From: MH13 sp040219355
Lineage (GTDB): Bacteria; Pseudomonadota; Alphaproteobacteria; Rhizobiales; MH13
Direction: 5' to 3'
NCBI GenBank assembly: GCA_040219355.1
Contig: JAVJSN010000002.1
Location: 1 to 64,000, forward strand
DNA length: 64,000 nt
In this document: piece by piece, positions 1-9,422 of the stretch
Layout of the letters: the number at the start of each line of letters is the position of its first letter
How positions within the stretch are numbered: the stretch's first letter is position 1
The notes under the pieces: generated by a model
The model's database searches: none
What the model saw: only the letters and a program-made list of their open reading frames with translations
Told to the model about the DNA's origin: nothing
Made by a program: the position numbers and the translations under genes

Positions 1-973
<973 letters not shown>

Positions 974-1050
974 TCTCATTACACCATACACATGTACGAA
1001 TACCTGATGGTTCAGCGTCACCCGCGTTGATCATCACTCACTGAACAGTT

Positions 1051-1068
1051 CCTGATCGGTTGATCAGG
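1051..1068 (+). other. hairpin in the 23S-5S spacer
   Basis: A perfect 7-bp stem (CCTGATC / GATCAGG) with a 4-base loop lies between the 23S 3' end and the 5S gene. It is not followed by a T-run, so it is more likely an RNA-processing or spacer structure than a terminator. Its role is inferred. Confidence 0.4.
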
Positions 1069-1102
1069 TTATAGACCAAAATCACAACCCCATTCTTTGC
1101 CG

Positions 1103-1220
1103 GCCTGGTGGCTTGAGCAGAGAGCCTGCACCCGATCCCATCCCGAACTCGGACGTGAAACTCTCTAGCGCCGATGGTACTTTGTCTTAAGGCACGGGAG
1201 AGTAGGTCGTTGCCAGGCCT
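1103..1220 (+). rRNA. rrf: 5S ribosomal RNA
   Basis: This is a typical 5S rRNA of about 118 nt. The ends GCCTGGTGGC and TGCCAGGC pair as helix I, and the conserved CCCGATCCCATCCCGAACTCGGA segment (given here only in part in function: loop B/C region) lies near 1131-1153. It is flanked by a perfect 15-bp inverted repeat (1086-1100 with 1221-1235) that extends helix I and would form the precursor processing stem. Exact mature ends are approximate. Confidence 0.95.
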
Positions 1221-1256
1221 GCAAAGAATGGGGTTTTCGTCTCATCACTACTTCTT

Positions 1257-1303
1257 AAAACCCGCTCTTGTTCGCAGTTATGCGCGCTTGGGCGGGTTTT
1301 TTG
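1257..1303 (+). terminator. rRNA operon terminator
   Basis: AAAACCCGC at 1257-1265 pairs with GCGGGTTTT at 1292-1300, and the stem runs into a T-tract (TTTTTTG). This is a standard intrinsic terminator just after the 5S gene. It implies that the initiator tRNA 5 kb downstream is not co-transcribed with this operon. Confidence 0.75.
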
Positions 1304-1621
1304 TGTTTGACGGTGCCGTTGACCATCGCAGCGCGTTTGGCGCTCACCGACGCTTCGGTCTTTTGATCTGCATCTGAACATCCATCCAATCTGATGGACA
1401 GCCACGGCGAGTTTTACGCCTGTTGGCGCGGTTGGCTTTAGGCGAGACCGTTTACCTCCAACTGCCCGCAGAGGATTGTTGTCGGTAACGATCCATGACA
1501 TCTGGACCAAGACGCAAAAAGGTGTGTTTCCAATCACGCATGATGCGCCCGCCTTATGGTATTCTCTGATCTTGTTGTTGACCGCTGCCATCTTGGCGGC
1601 GCGCAGACAGGTGAGGTTGTC
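1304..1621. other. intergenic region, no gene seen
   Basis: About 320 bases between the rRNA terminator and the OmpA-family gene. I see no convincing coding region or structured RNA. The promoter of the next gene must lie here, but no clear -35/-10 pair stands out. A reverse-strand frame crossing it also crosses the 5S gene and is rejected. Confidence 0.5.
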
Positions 1622-2524
1622 ATGCCGTTTTTCATTGCGCCCTTCTTACTGATCGCCGGTGTCATGCTCGCCAGCATACCGGCCATCGCGCAGGATGTGG
1701 CGGGCAGTTCAGACCATCCGCTAATTGGGCGGTTCGAGGGTAGCGTCATCACCGCCTATGAGGCTTTGGCGTTCGATGAAGTCGCAGTGGCACTGCGGCC
1801 AGAAGAGGTGATGATGGTTGAAGGCGCCGTGGCGCGCCTTGCCTACACCTATCCCGAAGGCACGGCGTTGGTTCAGGTTGTCCGCAACTTCGAACAGCAA
1901 CTGAACAATGAAGGGTTCTCGATCAAACTTTCCTGTTCGCAGGAAGAGTGCGGTGGGATGAGCTACGAGGTTGAGCAGTTCGGCAACTCACCGTCTTGGG
2001 CTGACCGGTTCAACTACCGCTATGTCATGGGTACCCGCGTTCGGGCCGATGGAACCGTCCATGCCACCTTCTTTGGGTCAGTGAACAATGGCATTGTACG
2101 TGGCGTCATCACGGTGACGGAGGAAGAGGTGATGGCATTTGAAATGGTGGCAGCTGAAGAGATGCAAAGTGCCATTTCCGAGACAGGGCGGGTGGCGCTT
2201 TATGGCATTCAGTTTGCACTGGATGATGCAACGATCCAGCCTGAAAGCACGCCAACGCTTGAAGAGATCGCACGGTTTCTCAGCGCAAACCAAAGCCTAT
2301 TGGTGGTTATCGTCGGTCACACTGACAATCAGGGCGCGTTGCCCTACAATTTGGACCTCTCAGCGCGCCGTGCACAAGCTGTCCGCGATGCATTGGTCGA
2401 GGACTATAACATCAGCGCTGACCGGCTAAGCCATGCTGGGGCTGGGTTTCTGGCCCCGGTGGCAAGCAATGCCAGCGAAGGCGGCCGGGCGCTCAATCGA
2501 CGGGTTGAAATCATAGCGCGTTGA
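1622..2524 (+). CDS. OmpA-family cell-envelope protein (DUF4892-like N-terminal part)
   Basis: A 300-residue exported protein. Residues 1-24 form a signal peptide ending AIAQ, the start is chosen at the ATG after an AGGTGAGG ribosome-binding site, and an upstream in-frame ATG at 1556 is rejected because it would bury the signal. Residues about 35-170 resemble the DUF4892 domain found before OmpA domains in some envelope proteins (recognition from memory, moderate). Residues about 190-300 are an OmpA/MotB-like peptidoglycan-binding domain, with GHTDN at 232-236 and NRRVEI at 292-297. It probably tethers the envelope to peptidoglycan by binding diaminopimelate. It stands alone between the rRNA operon and the sulfide:quinone reductase gene. 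Cys105 and Cys110 could form a disulfide. Confidence 0.85.
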   Translation: MPFFIAPFLLIAGVMLASIPAIAQDVAGSSDHPLIGRFEGSVITAYEALAFDEVAVALRPEEVMMVEGAVARLAYTYPEGTALVQVVRNFEQQLNNEGFSIKLSCSQEECGGMSYEVEQFGNSPSWADRFNYRYVMGTRVRADGTVHATFFGSVNNGIVRGVITVTEEEVMAFEMVAAEEMQSAISETGRVALYGIQFALDDATIQPESTPTLEEIARFLSANQSLLVVIVGHTDNQGALPYNLDLSARRAQAVRDALVEDYNISADRLSHAGAGFLAPVASNASEGGRALNRRVEIIAR

Positions 2525-2726
2525 CAATGATCAGCTAGCGCCTTCTCCCCCTGGACTAGTCCCGAAGTTGGATTTTGCTTGGTGACATTGTCACCGTCAG
2601 CAGAACTCAACTGTGCAACCTGTGCCGCATCCGTTTCGCCAATGCCAAAAAATTCTGGCTTGGACGTCGCTCGCGTCGCGACGACCGCAACAGAGCGAGG
2701 CGATTGCACACATCGGGAGTGGACTG

Positions 2727-4031
2727 ATGCTTGATAGACGACAATTTTTGGCTGCGACGGCGCTTGCCGGTATAACTTCTGGGTTGGCTCCAACGGCCGC
2801 AATGACCCAGACCACGTCGATTTCAACCAATGCCCGTATCGTCATCATTGGTGCTGGTGCTGCTGGAACGGCTCTTGCCAACCGCTTGGTACGCCGTCTT
2901 GATGGTGCAAGCATCACCATCATCGATCCGCGTGCCAATCACCTCTATCAACCAGGGCTGACACTGGTGGCTGCGGGCTTGAAACCTGCCGAATATGTGG
3001 TGTCGGAAACTACCGACTGGTTGCCGTCGGATGTTTCGCTGGTCACCGAGGCTGTAGTGGCTGTCGATGCGGTCAGCCGCACGGTCGACACTGCCGATGG
3101 TCAAAGCCACAGCTATGACTGGCTGGTTGTTGCGCCAGGCTTGGTGCTCGATCATGACGCTATTGAAGGCTTTTCACTCGATATGGTCGGCCAGAACGGT
3201 ATCGGCGCACTGTATGCCGGACCGGAGTATGCCGCCCGAACATGGCAAGCTGCCTCACAGTTTATCGAGGAGGGCGGCGTGGGCCTCTTCACGCGGCCAG
3301 CCACGGAAATGAAGTGCGCCGGTGCACCGCTCAAGCACACGTTTCTTATCGAAGATCTTGCTCAGAAAGCTGGGAACCGCTCGCGCATGAACTTTGTCTA
3401 TGCTGCGCCGCAGGGCTCGCTGTTTGGTGTGCCCATTGTGGCTGAGAAGGTGCGCATGCTGTTCGGCGAGCGCGATATCTCGCCGGTGTATAGCTACACG
3501 TTGAAATCCATCGATGCTGGCCGCAAACGGGCAACATTCATCACGCCCAGCGGTGATGCTGAGATGGCCTATGATTATCTACACGTGGTCCCGCCGCAGC
3601 GTGCGCCGGACTTTGTGCTGGAATCCGACTTGCCATGGGAAGACCGCTGGGTTGGGCAGGGCTGGCTGGAGGTTGATCCATCAACCTTGCAGCACCGCCG
3701 CTATCCAAATGTGTTTGCGGTGGGTGATGTGGCCGGTGTGCCGAAAGGTAAGACCGCCGCCAGCGTCAAATGGCAGGTGCCGGTGGTGGAAGATCATCTG
3801 GTTGCTGCCATCGACGGGCGCGATGGCACCGAAGTTTACAATGGCTACACGTCCTGCCCGCTTATCACGCGTGTCGGACGGGCGATGCTGGTTGAGTTTG
3901 ATTATCAGAACAACCTTGTCCCATCCTTTCCCGGGGTCATTGCACCGCTGGAAGAGCTTTGGATCAGCTGGCTGATGAAAGAGGTGGCGCTGAAAGCTAC
4001 CTACAATGCCATGCTGCGCGGACGCGCCTAG
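2727..4031 (+). CDS. sqr: sulfide:quinone oxidoreductase with Tat signal
   Basis: A 434-residue FAD-dependent oxidoreductase of the disulfide reductase superfamily. It starts with a twin-arginine signal (RRQFL at residues 4-8), followed by the FAD-binding GAGAAG at 42-47 and the second dinucleotide motif GDVAG at 333-337. Two cysteines in the contexts MKCAGAP (Cys197) and YTSCPL (Cys377) match the redox-active pair of sulfide:quinone reductases. The enzyme would oxidise sulfide and pass electrons to the quinone pool from the periplasmic face, which fits the Tat signal. The ATG at 2727 follows GGGAG; an upstream frame extension to 2613 is discarded because it would precede the Tat signal. The next gene, 13 bp downstream, encodes a small membrane protein that probably works with it. 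Confidence 0.88.
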   Translation: MLDRRQFLAATALAGITSGLAPTAAMTQTTSISTNARIVIIGAGAAGTALANRLVRRLDGASITIIDPRANHLYQPGLTLVAAGLKPAEYVVSETTDWLPSDVSLVTEAVVAVDAVSRTVDTADGQSHSYDWLVVAPGLVLDHDAIEGFSLDMVGQNGIGALYAGPEYAARTWQAASQFIEEGGVGLFTRPATEMKCAGAPLKHTFLIEDLAQKAGNRSRMNFVYAAPQGSLFGVPIVAEKVRMLFGERDISPVYSYTLKSIDAGRKRATFITPSGDAEMAYDYLHVVPPQRAPDFVLESDLPWEDRWVGQGWLEVDPSTLQHRRYPNVFAVGDVAGVPKGKTAASVKWQVPVVEDHLVAAIDGRDGTEVYNGYTSCPLITRVGRAMLVEFDYQNNLVPSFPGVIAPLEELWISWLMKEVALKATYNAMLRGRA

Positions 4032-4044
4032 GAGGGCAAGAACC

Positions 4045-4413
4045 ATGAAAGAACTGACATTTGGTACATTGATCGCGGTGTTTGAGGAGATATTTGGACG
4101 CGGCTTGTTCTGGGCGATGGTGGCTATCGCCGTGCTCGTTACATTGGCCTATCTTTTTGTGCTGATCCGGGACCGCTCGGTGAGCTGGAAGAAGTTTCTT
4201 CTGGCGCAACTTTCGATGCCGGTGGGCGCTGTTTTGGCGGTGCTGTTTGTGCAGGGAATGACGGACTCCTCGTTCGCCGACATTGGCGGCCCTGTCGATG
4301 TGATCATTCTGCTCGGTATTGCTTTGGTTGGCGCTATTGGAATGGCGATCCTGGTCTACACACTTGAAGCATTGATCGGCAGCCGACGTACCGCTGGTTT
4401 CAGAACCGGTTGA
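4045..4413 (+). CDS. small three-helix membrane protein (DUF5368-like)
   Basis: A 122-residue protein with three predicted membrane segments (about residues 14-34, 48-68 and 80-105) and short loops. It starts at an ATG 13 bp after the reductase stop, behind a good GGAGG site, so the two genes are almost certainly one operon. It resembles the DUF5368 family, which I associate with sulfide-oxidation genes only from memory. Inference: a membrane anchor or quinone-access partner for the reductase. No catalytic motif is visible. Confidence 0.75.
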   Translation: MKELTFGTLIAVFEEIFGRGLFWAMVAIAVLVTLAYLFVLIRDRSVSWKKFLLAQLSMPVGAVLAVLFVQGMTDSSFADIGGPVDVIILLGIALVGAIGMAILVYTLEALIGSRRTAGFRTG

Positions 4414-4578
4414 GGGGCGGCGATCGCAGTAAGCTGAAGGGATCGTTGGTTGGATGGTGGGTGAGATACCCTCGCCAAGCATTCGAACTGGCCATGATTG
4501 TCCAGAGGATAGGCGTAGACCTTGCAAGTCGGGTGCCGGCTGCTAAAAGCAGCGCATTGTGAACTCGCGAGATACATC

Positions 4579-5397
4579 ATGACTTCTGCACTTGGGCTTG
4601 GCGTCTTGTCGTGGAAGGCGCCGGAGACGCTTGCCGTTACGTTGCAGTCGCATCGGGACGGCGGCCTGCCTGACTTGTTCGATGAGCAATTGGTTTTGTT
4701 GCAGGAAAGCGATGAGACGAGCCGCGGTGTGGTTGATCGTTTCGGCTACCATGCCCACAACATCGATGACAATAAGGGCATCCTTGGCGGTTTCGATGCC
4801 CTTGCGGCGACGATGGCGAGTGAGGTGATTTTGATAACCGAAAACGACTTTCCGCTCGTTGAGCAATCGGAAGTTGTCTCGGCTCAGATAAAGCGTGCCT
4901 TCGAGCTGATTGAAGAAGATGAAGCCGACATCGTTCTTTTGCGTAGCCGCGATAAACCCGGCTCACCCTTTGATATCGGCGACAAGTATCCTCGTTACTT
5001 TCCAGGAACAGATGCAACGCTAAGGGCCCAGTTGGCTGGTCTGGCGCGAAGGACCCTACGACCTGGCAAGGCTCGGCGGCTCCGCGCCAGGTCCACCTGC
5101 ATCGCCCATGACGCGCCAAAGATTGCGCCGTTCGCAATTGCTGATCTTGGTGCTGGCTTTCATTTGACCAATTCGCAGTTTCTGCCATGGACAAACAACC
5201 CGTTCATGGTGCGGCGATCGTTTTTCATCGACACTTTGTTAGCGTTCGCAAAAGCTGCGCCGACCAAGCGGCGAGTCAATGGTTTCAAGAATCTTGAGAT
5301 CGAGCTCAATTGCGAATGGTGGCGCAAGAGCCAGTTTCGTATCGTCCATGCGCCTGGCCTTTTTACCCACGGGCGCGTCGGTGATCGCGGCTATTAA
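4579..5397 (+). CDS. glycosyltransferase-like protein
   Basis: A 272-residue cytoplasmic protein without membrane segments or signal peptide. The N-terminal half looks like a GT-A nucleotide-sugar fold. It opens with LGLGVLSWKAPETL, as in proteins that compare sugar acceptors, and has an acidic metal-binding-like stretch TENDFPL near residues 88-94. The C-terminal half is rich in basic residues and tryptophan. Donor and acceptor cannot be read from the sequence. It converges with another glycosyltransferase-like gene, separated by an 18-base hairpin. The start at 4579 is chosen because upstream codons are outside the fold and lack a ribosome-binding site. Confidence 0.6.
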   Translation: MTSALGLGVLSWKAPETLAVTLQSHRDGGLPDLFDEQLVLLQESDETSRGVVDRFGYHAHNIDDNKGILGGFDALAATMASEVILITENDFPLVEQSEVVSAQIKRAFELIEEDEADIVLLRSRDKPGSPFDIGDKYPRYFPGTDATLRAQLAGLARRTLRPGKARRLRARSTCIAHDAPKIAPFAIADLGAGFHLTNSQFLPWTNNPFMVRRSFFIDTLLAFAKAAPTKRRVNGFKNLEIELNCEWWRKSQFRIVHAPGLFTHGRVGDRGY

Positions 5398-5403
5398 GCC
5401 GCG
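5386..5403. terminator. hairpin at a convergent gene junction
   Basis: CGCGGCT and AGCCGCG form a perfect 7-bp stem with an ATTA loop. The structure includes the stop codon of the upstream gene and ends 13 bases before the stop of the reverse-strand gene. No T-run follows on either strand, so a bidirectional terminator role is only suggested by position. Confidence 0.4.
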
Positions 5404-5415
5404 CAGGTTCCGCTT

Positions 5416-6150
5416 CTACTCGCGCCAATGCTCGCCGATCCATCGCGTCGGCCTGACATGCTTGTAAAGTTTCTTCCAGACGGCCCGGGTCGGAAAGTGA
5501 CCGGCGAGCGCTTCGTCTGGGTCGGGTTTGCCGGTGAAGACGACGATTCGGGCATCCCTAGGTAGGACGGGTACTTTGAAAAAGTTCATTGGCCAAGGCG
5601 GCATAAGAGTATGTTTAAAGCTCACGCACCAGCCCCGAGGCCAATAAACCACCTCGTCAATGATATGGGTGACAACGTCTTGCTCATTGCGAAAGCGCGT
5701 TTTCCAGCCCCATGGATCGCTTTCAACCGCATGAAAAATAGCAGGCTTCATTCCGGCTCGAAAACGGAATGCCGAGGTGTTGCCGACTCCGCGCCCTTCC
5801 TGAGTCCAATTGAGGATCACACAAAACTTGCCGGGCTCGTGATCGAAGAAATCATCCAAATTTCCGGTAATCACCAGATCGAGGTCAAGAAAAAGGCAGT
5901 CACCCTCCATACCCTCAAGATCTTCGCGCCACAGCGATATCTTGCGCCACGGGGTCCAACGCAAGTCCTCCGGCAGGTTTATGCCTGGCAGATCAAACGT
6001 AACGATGTCCGGATGGAGCCCCTTAGGATCGTCGGTGTAACAGACCAGCCGAGTCGGGCGCCTAGTGTTACGCTTGACCATCCCATAAAGGCGATTGACA
6101 AACTCTGGACCGTAGCGTTCGCCCCATCTCATGCAAACGACGGTCTGCAT
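5416..6150 (-). CDS. glycosyltransferase-like protein with DxD motif
   Basis: A 244-residue soluble protein with a GT-A-type pattern. The first strand is VVCMRWG, followed by a segment before the metal site and the classical FLDLDL motif (Asp89, Asp91), then NLDDFF. These features match glycosyltransferases that use UDP- or GDP-sugars with a divalent metal. C-terminal residues include several conserved-looking Trp and His positions. The target is unknown. It is on the opposite strand to the neighbouring glycosyltransferase-like gene, so the two are probably regulated separately although they may act on the same surface glycan. Confidence 0.65.
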   Translation of the reverse strand: MQTVVCMRWGERYGPEFVNRLYGMVKRNTRRPTRLVCYTDDPKGLHPDIVTFDLPGINLPEDLRWTPWRKISLWREDLEGMEGDCLFLDLDLVITGNLDDFFDHEPGKFCVILNWTQEGRGVGNTSAFRFRAGMKPAIFHAVESDPWGWKTRFRNEQDVVTHIIDEVVYWPRGWCVSFKHTLMPPWPMNFFKVPVLPRDARIVVFTGKPDPDEALAGHFPTRAVWKKLYKHVRPTRWIGEHWRE

Positions 6151-6431
6151 TCCACCACTCTTCGCTGCGCGACCCTATTGGGATGCTGTAAAAAGAAACA
6201 GCCCGGCTGGCTGTCTCCGGTGTTTGGTAGCGCCAGATTTGAAGCGGGTCAAAGGCAATTATTTGTTGTCTATGTCGTGGCGCACAACAATGTGGAACAG
6301 GCTTTGTGTTTCGCCTTGGAAAATCTATCACAAATCATGAATTTGCCCCTTGTATTCATGACGTAAGGCTCGTACATCAGGCGCTCGCACGATGGATCAG
6401 GCTCTTTTCTAGACCTATCACCGTGTCGTGT

Positions 6432-6508
<77 letters not shown>

Positions 6509-6963
6509 TTTTCCGAAGATTAATTCCCATAAATCGATTGTTTGGACGAAGGCGGACCTCCGCCGTTTTTGGTTCGTCAACAAAAAACCATGAGTTGGCT
6601 ATACAGGCTCAACTTATCGGCAACCGATCTACTCGCCGCTGTGTGCAGCACAGATGATAAGGCTGGTGTTTTAAACAACAGCTGTTCGGCGAAAGTCTTT
6701 CAACGCTCAAAGTGGTGGGTAGGCGGTAAGCGCTGTTGCGCTAATTGCGCCACGCGGATCGCTTTCGAGCCAAGACAGTACCTGGCACCATAACCAGTTC
6801 AAGCCACCGTCTTTTCGAAAGCAGTGCGTTGGACGTTTTGATTGCTGCCGCGCCACTTCACGCAAGAGAAGCACGCACCTCTGCTTCTGAATATCCATTC
6901 TCTTGCCAAGGGCCACCCGGCGTGAAAACGTGAAAAACAACAACTGTTGCAAGGGCTCGCTAG
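6509..6963. other. intergenic region with no gene seen
   Basis: About 450 bases between the initiator tRNA and the M20 hydrolase gene. Short frames on both strands here lack ribosome-binding sites and protein-like composition. Only a small GC-rich hairpin near 6551-6570 stands out. The promoter of the hydrolase pair is expected in the last 150 bases. Confidence 0.5.
6551..6570 (+). terminator. probable terminator after initiator tRNA
   Basis: GGCGG at 6551-6555 pairs with CCGCC at 6560-6564 around an ACCT loop, and GTTTTT follows at once. It is short but well placed, about 40 bases after the tRNA. Confidence 0.5.
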
Positions 6964-8385
6964 ATGCAGAACTCCGATGTCATTTGGGACTATGTCGACA
7001 CTCATAAGGACGCGTTGATCGGGCTTTCTGATCGTGTCTTCGACATACCTGAAACGCTCTACACAGAGTATCTCTCTGTGGCTGAACACAAAGCGATGTT
7101 GGTGGAAAAAGGGTTTCGCATCACTGAGAATGCCGCAGGCATTCCTACCGCCGTTCTTGGTGAGGCTGGTGAGGAAGGGCCGGTGATTGCGATCCTCGGC
7201 GAGTTTGATGCGCTGCCCTATCTCAGCCAGGAGGCAGGTGTTGCTGAGCCCAAACCGCTCGAGCAAGGTGGTAACGGCCACGGGTGCGGGCATAATCTGC
7301 TTGGAGCCGCGTCTCTTTTGGCAGCAACAGCAGTGAAAGATTGGCTGGCGGCGTCAGGCGTCAAGGCCCGGGTTCGCTACTACGGATGCCCTGCCGAAGA
7401 AGGCGGGGCGGCCAAAGCCTTCATGGTGCGTGAAGGTTTGTTTGATGACGTGGATGTTGCCATATCATGGCATCCGGCGACGTTCACGGCAGTCAACAAA
7501 GCCACATCTTTGGCCAACACGCGTATCGATTTCACGTTCTATGGCAAGGCCGCTCACGCCGCAGCACAGCCAGAACTCGGACGCAGCGCTTTGGATGCGG
7601 TTGAGCTGATGAATATCGGTGTCAACTACATGCGCGAGCACATGCCTGACGATGCGCGCATCCACTATGCCTATCTCGATGCTGGTGGTGTGGCGCCAAA
7701 CGTCGTTCAGCACCAGGCAACGGTACGCCAACTGGTGCGCGCGCGTGATCTGCCCGGGCTAAGATCGCTTTTGGAACGCGTTAAAAAGATCGCGAAAGGC
7801 GCGGCTTTGATGACCGAGACGCGTGTGGAGAGCAAAGTCTATACCGGGGTTTCAAACCTGCTGGGCAACCGGCCTTTGGAAGAGGCCATGCAGGCCGAGC
7901 TTGAACGCCTGGGGCCGGTTGAATTTGACGATGGTGATCGCGCATTCGCCCGTGATATCCAGACAACGTTGACCGATGACGACATCGCTGCCTCCTTTCG
8001 GCGTTGCGGCATGCCGCCGCCGGAGAAAGGTCTGGCGCTTTGCGACTTCATTGCGCCGCTCGACCTTGAAGGTGGTGGTGAAGGATCAACCGATGTTGGT
8101 GACGCCAGCTGGGCGGTGCCGACCGTTCAGGCGCGCGTGGCAACCTGTGCTGTCGGCACGCCTTTCCATACCTGGCAAACGGTTGCGCAAGGGAAGGCGC
8201 CTGCAGCACACAAAGGCATGGTCTATGCGGCCAAGGTTATGGCCGCCACCGCAAAACGCGCGATCGAGGATCCGTCGCTTCGCGCCGCCGCCAAAGCCGA
8301 GCATGCTGCTCACCTTAAAAAAACGCCCTATGTCAGCCCGTTGCCGGAAGGGGTTGATCCACCAGTTATCAAGCAAACGGCGTAA
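6964..8385 (+). CDS. M20-family amidohydrolase, AbgB-like
   Basis: A 473-residue cytoplasmic metallohydrolase of the M20D type. GEFDALP (79-85), GHGCGHN (105-111) and PAEEGG (143-148) are the metal-binding and catalytic segments, and a lid domain interrupts the catalytic domain in the middle. It most resembles the B subunit of p-aminobenzoyl-glutamate hydrolase and related amidases that release an acid from an N-acyl amino acid. The true substrate is not shown. It starts the forward pair with an AstE-like deacylase gene 80 bp downstream, and it sits beside a peptide-type ABC transporter and other amidases. Together these suggest catabolism of an imported N-acylated amino acid or peptide-like compound. 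Confidence 0.85.
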   Translation: MQNSDVIWDYVDTHKDALIGLSDRVFDIPETLYTEYLSVAEHKAMLVEKGFRITENAAGIPTAVLGEAGEEGPVIAILGEFDALPYLSQEAGVAEPKPLEQGGNGHGCGHNLLGAASLLAATAVKDWLAASGVKARVRYYGCPAEEGGAAKAFMVREGLFDDVDVAISWHPATFTAVNKATSLANTRIDFTFYGKAAHAAAQPELGRSALDAVELMNIGVNYMREHMPDDARIHYAYLDAGGVAPNVVQHQATVRQLVRARDLPGLRSLLERVKKIAKGAALMTETRVESKVYTGVSNLLGNRPLEEAMQAELERLGPVEFDDGDRAFARDIQTTLTDDDIAASFRRCGMPPPEKGLALCDFIAPLDLEGGGEGSTDVGDASWAVPTVQARVATCAVGTPFHTWQTVAQGKAPAAHKGMVYAAKVMAATAKRAIEDPSLRAAAKAEHAAHLKKTPYVSPLPEGVDPPVIKQTA

Positions 8386-8465
8386 CCAAGACATCGATCA
8401 CGGCGGGCGGACCCAATGTGTAAGCTGCCAATTGTCGCGTGATTTCAAGCAGGGGGACAGTTGCA

Positions 8466-9422
8466 ATGAGCGCGACCAATCCGAATAGCTATCCTATCGA
8501 GCTTTCCGCGCCGGACATCTCGCCGTATCGCGCCGGCAATACAGGTGTCGATTACTATACGAGTTTTGACAGCGGGCTGGCCGGTCCGCATATCCTCGTC
8601 AACGCGCTTGTTCATGGCAATGAGCTTTGCGGTGTTATCGCCTTGGAGCACCTGTTCAACAACAATGTCCGACCCAAGAAAGGTAAGCTGACGCTCGGCT
8701 TCTCGAACGTTGCTGCCTATGAGGCGTTTGATACCGAAGACCCGATGGCCAGCCGGTTCATAGATGAGGATATGAACCGGGTTTGGGATGTGGCGACTTT
8801 GGAGAGTGATCGTCGATCATGTGAATTGGATCGCGCACGGGAGTTGAGGCCACTTATCGACACGGTCGACCACCTCTTCGATGTGCATTCCATGCAGCAC
8901 AAGACAGCGCCTTTGATGATTTCGGGGCCATTGGAGAAGAGTGTTGCGATGGCGCAGGTCTTGGGCACGCCAAGCGTTATAGTGTCGGATGCCGGCCACG
9001 CCGCTGGTCGCCGGTTGCGTGACTATGGCGGATTCGGCGACCCAGCCAGTTCCAAGATCGCTCTGCTCATCGAATGCGGCCAGCATTGGGAGAGCGCAGC
9101 GGAGCCGACTGCCATCGACAGCGTGTATCGCTGGCTCTTGCTGCACGATATGGTCGACGCCGACTTTGCAGCTCCACATCTTCTGCCGAAACCCACCGAA
9201 CAACGCACGGTCAAAGTTCTGGGACCTGTTACGGTTGAAACCGAAACCTTTGAGTTTGCCCAACCCTTCACCGGGCTGGAGACTCTCGCCAAGGGCGACC
9301 TCATCGGCAGAGATGGCGGCAAGGAAATTCGCGCGCCGCACGATGGCTGTGTGCTGATTATGCCCAGCCGTCGGTTAACGCCAGGTGCAACCGCCGTCCG
9401 GCTTGGCGCCTGGGTCAATTAG
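8466..9422 (+). CDS. AstE/AspA-family zinc deacylase
   Basis: A 318-residue zinc hydrolase of the succinylglutamate desuccinylase/aspartoacylase family (M14-like). The metal and substrate signatures are visible as HGNE (His50, Glu53), MNR (103-105) and VHSM with His141. The C-terminal beta domain carries the HDG segment typical of the family. It cleaves an acyl group from an amino acid; candidates include acetyl-, succinyl- or N-acyl-diaminobutyrate-type substrates. The start is the ATG at 8466 after AGGGGG. Its 3' end overlaps the reverse-strand HutG-like gene by 8 bp. The ectoine-degradation partner DoeA is absent here, so a role in ectoine breakdown is not supported. Confidence 0.82.
   Translation: MSATNPNSYPIELSAPDISPYRAGNTGVDYYTSFDSGLAGPHILVNALVHGNELCGVIALEHLFNNNVRPKKGKLTLGFSNVAAYEAFDTEDPMASRFIDEDMNRVWDVATLESDRRSCELDRARELRPLIDTVDHLFDVHSMQHKTAPLMISGPLEKSVAMAQVLGTPSVIVSDAGHAAGRRLRDYGGFGDPASSKIALLIECGQHWESAAEPTAIDSVYRWLLLHDMVDADFAAPHLLPKPTEQRTVKVLGPVTVETETFEFAQPFTGLETLAKGDLIGRDGGKEIRAPHDGCVLIMPSRRLTPGATAVRLGAWVN

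Noticed and set aside
1187..1591. Reverse-strand frame of 134 codons
   Set aside because: It overlaps 5S and its terminator and has no ribosome-binding site or recognisable domain.
5611..6366. 251-codon forward frame
   Set aside because: It is antisense to the DxD glycosyltransferase-like gene.
8466..9422. Ectoine-degradation deacetylase DoeB
   Set aside because: The family fits but the partner DoeA and the ectoine transporter genes are missing.
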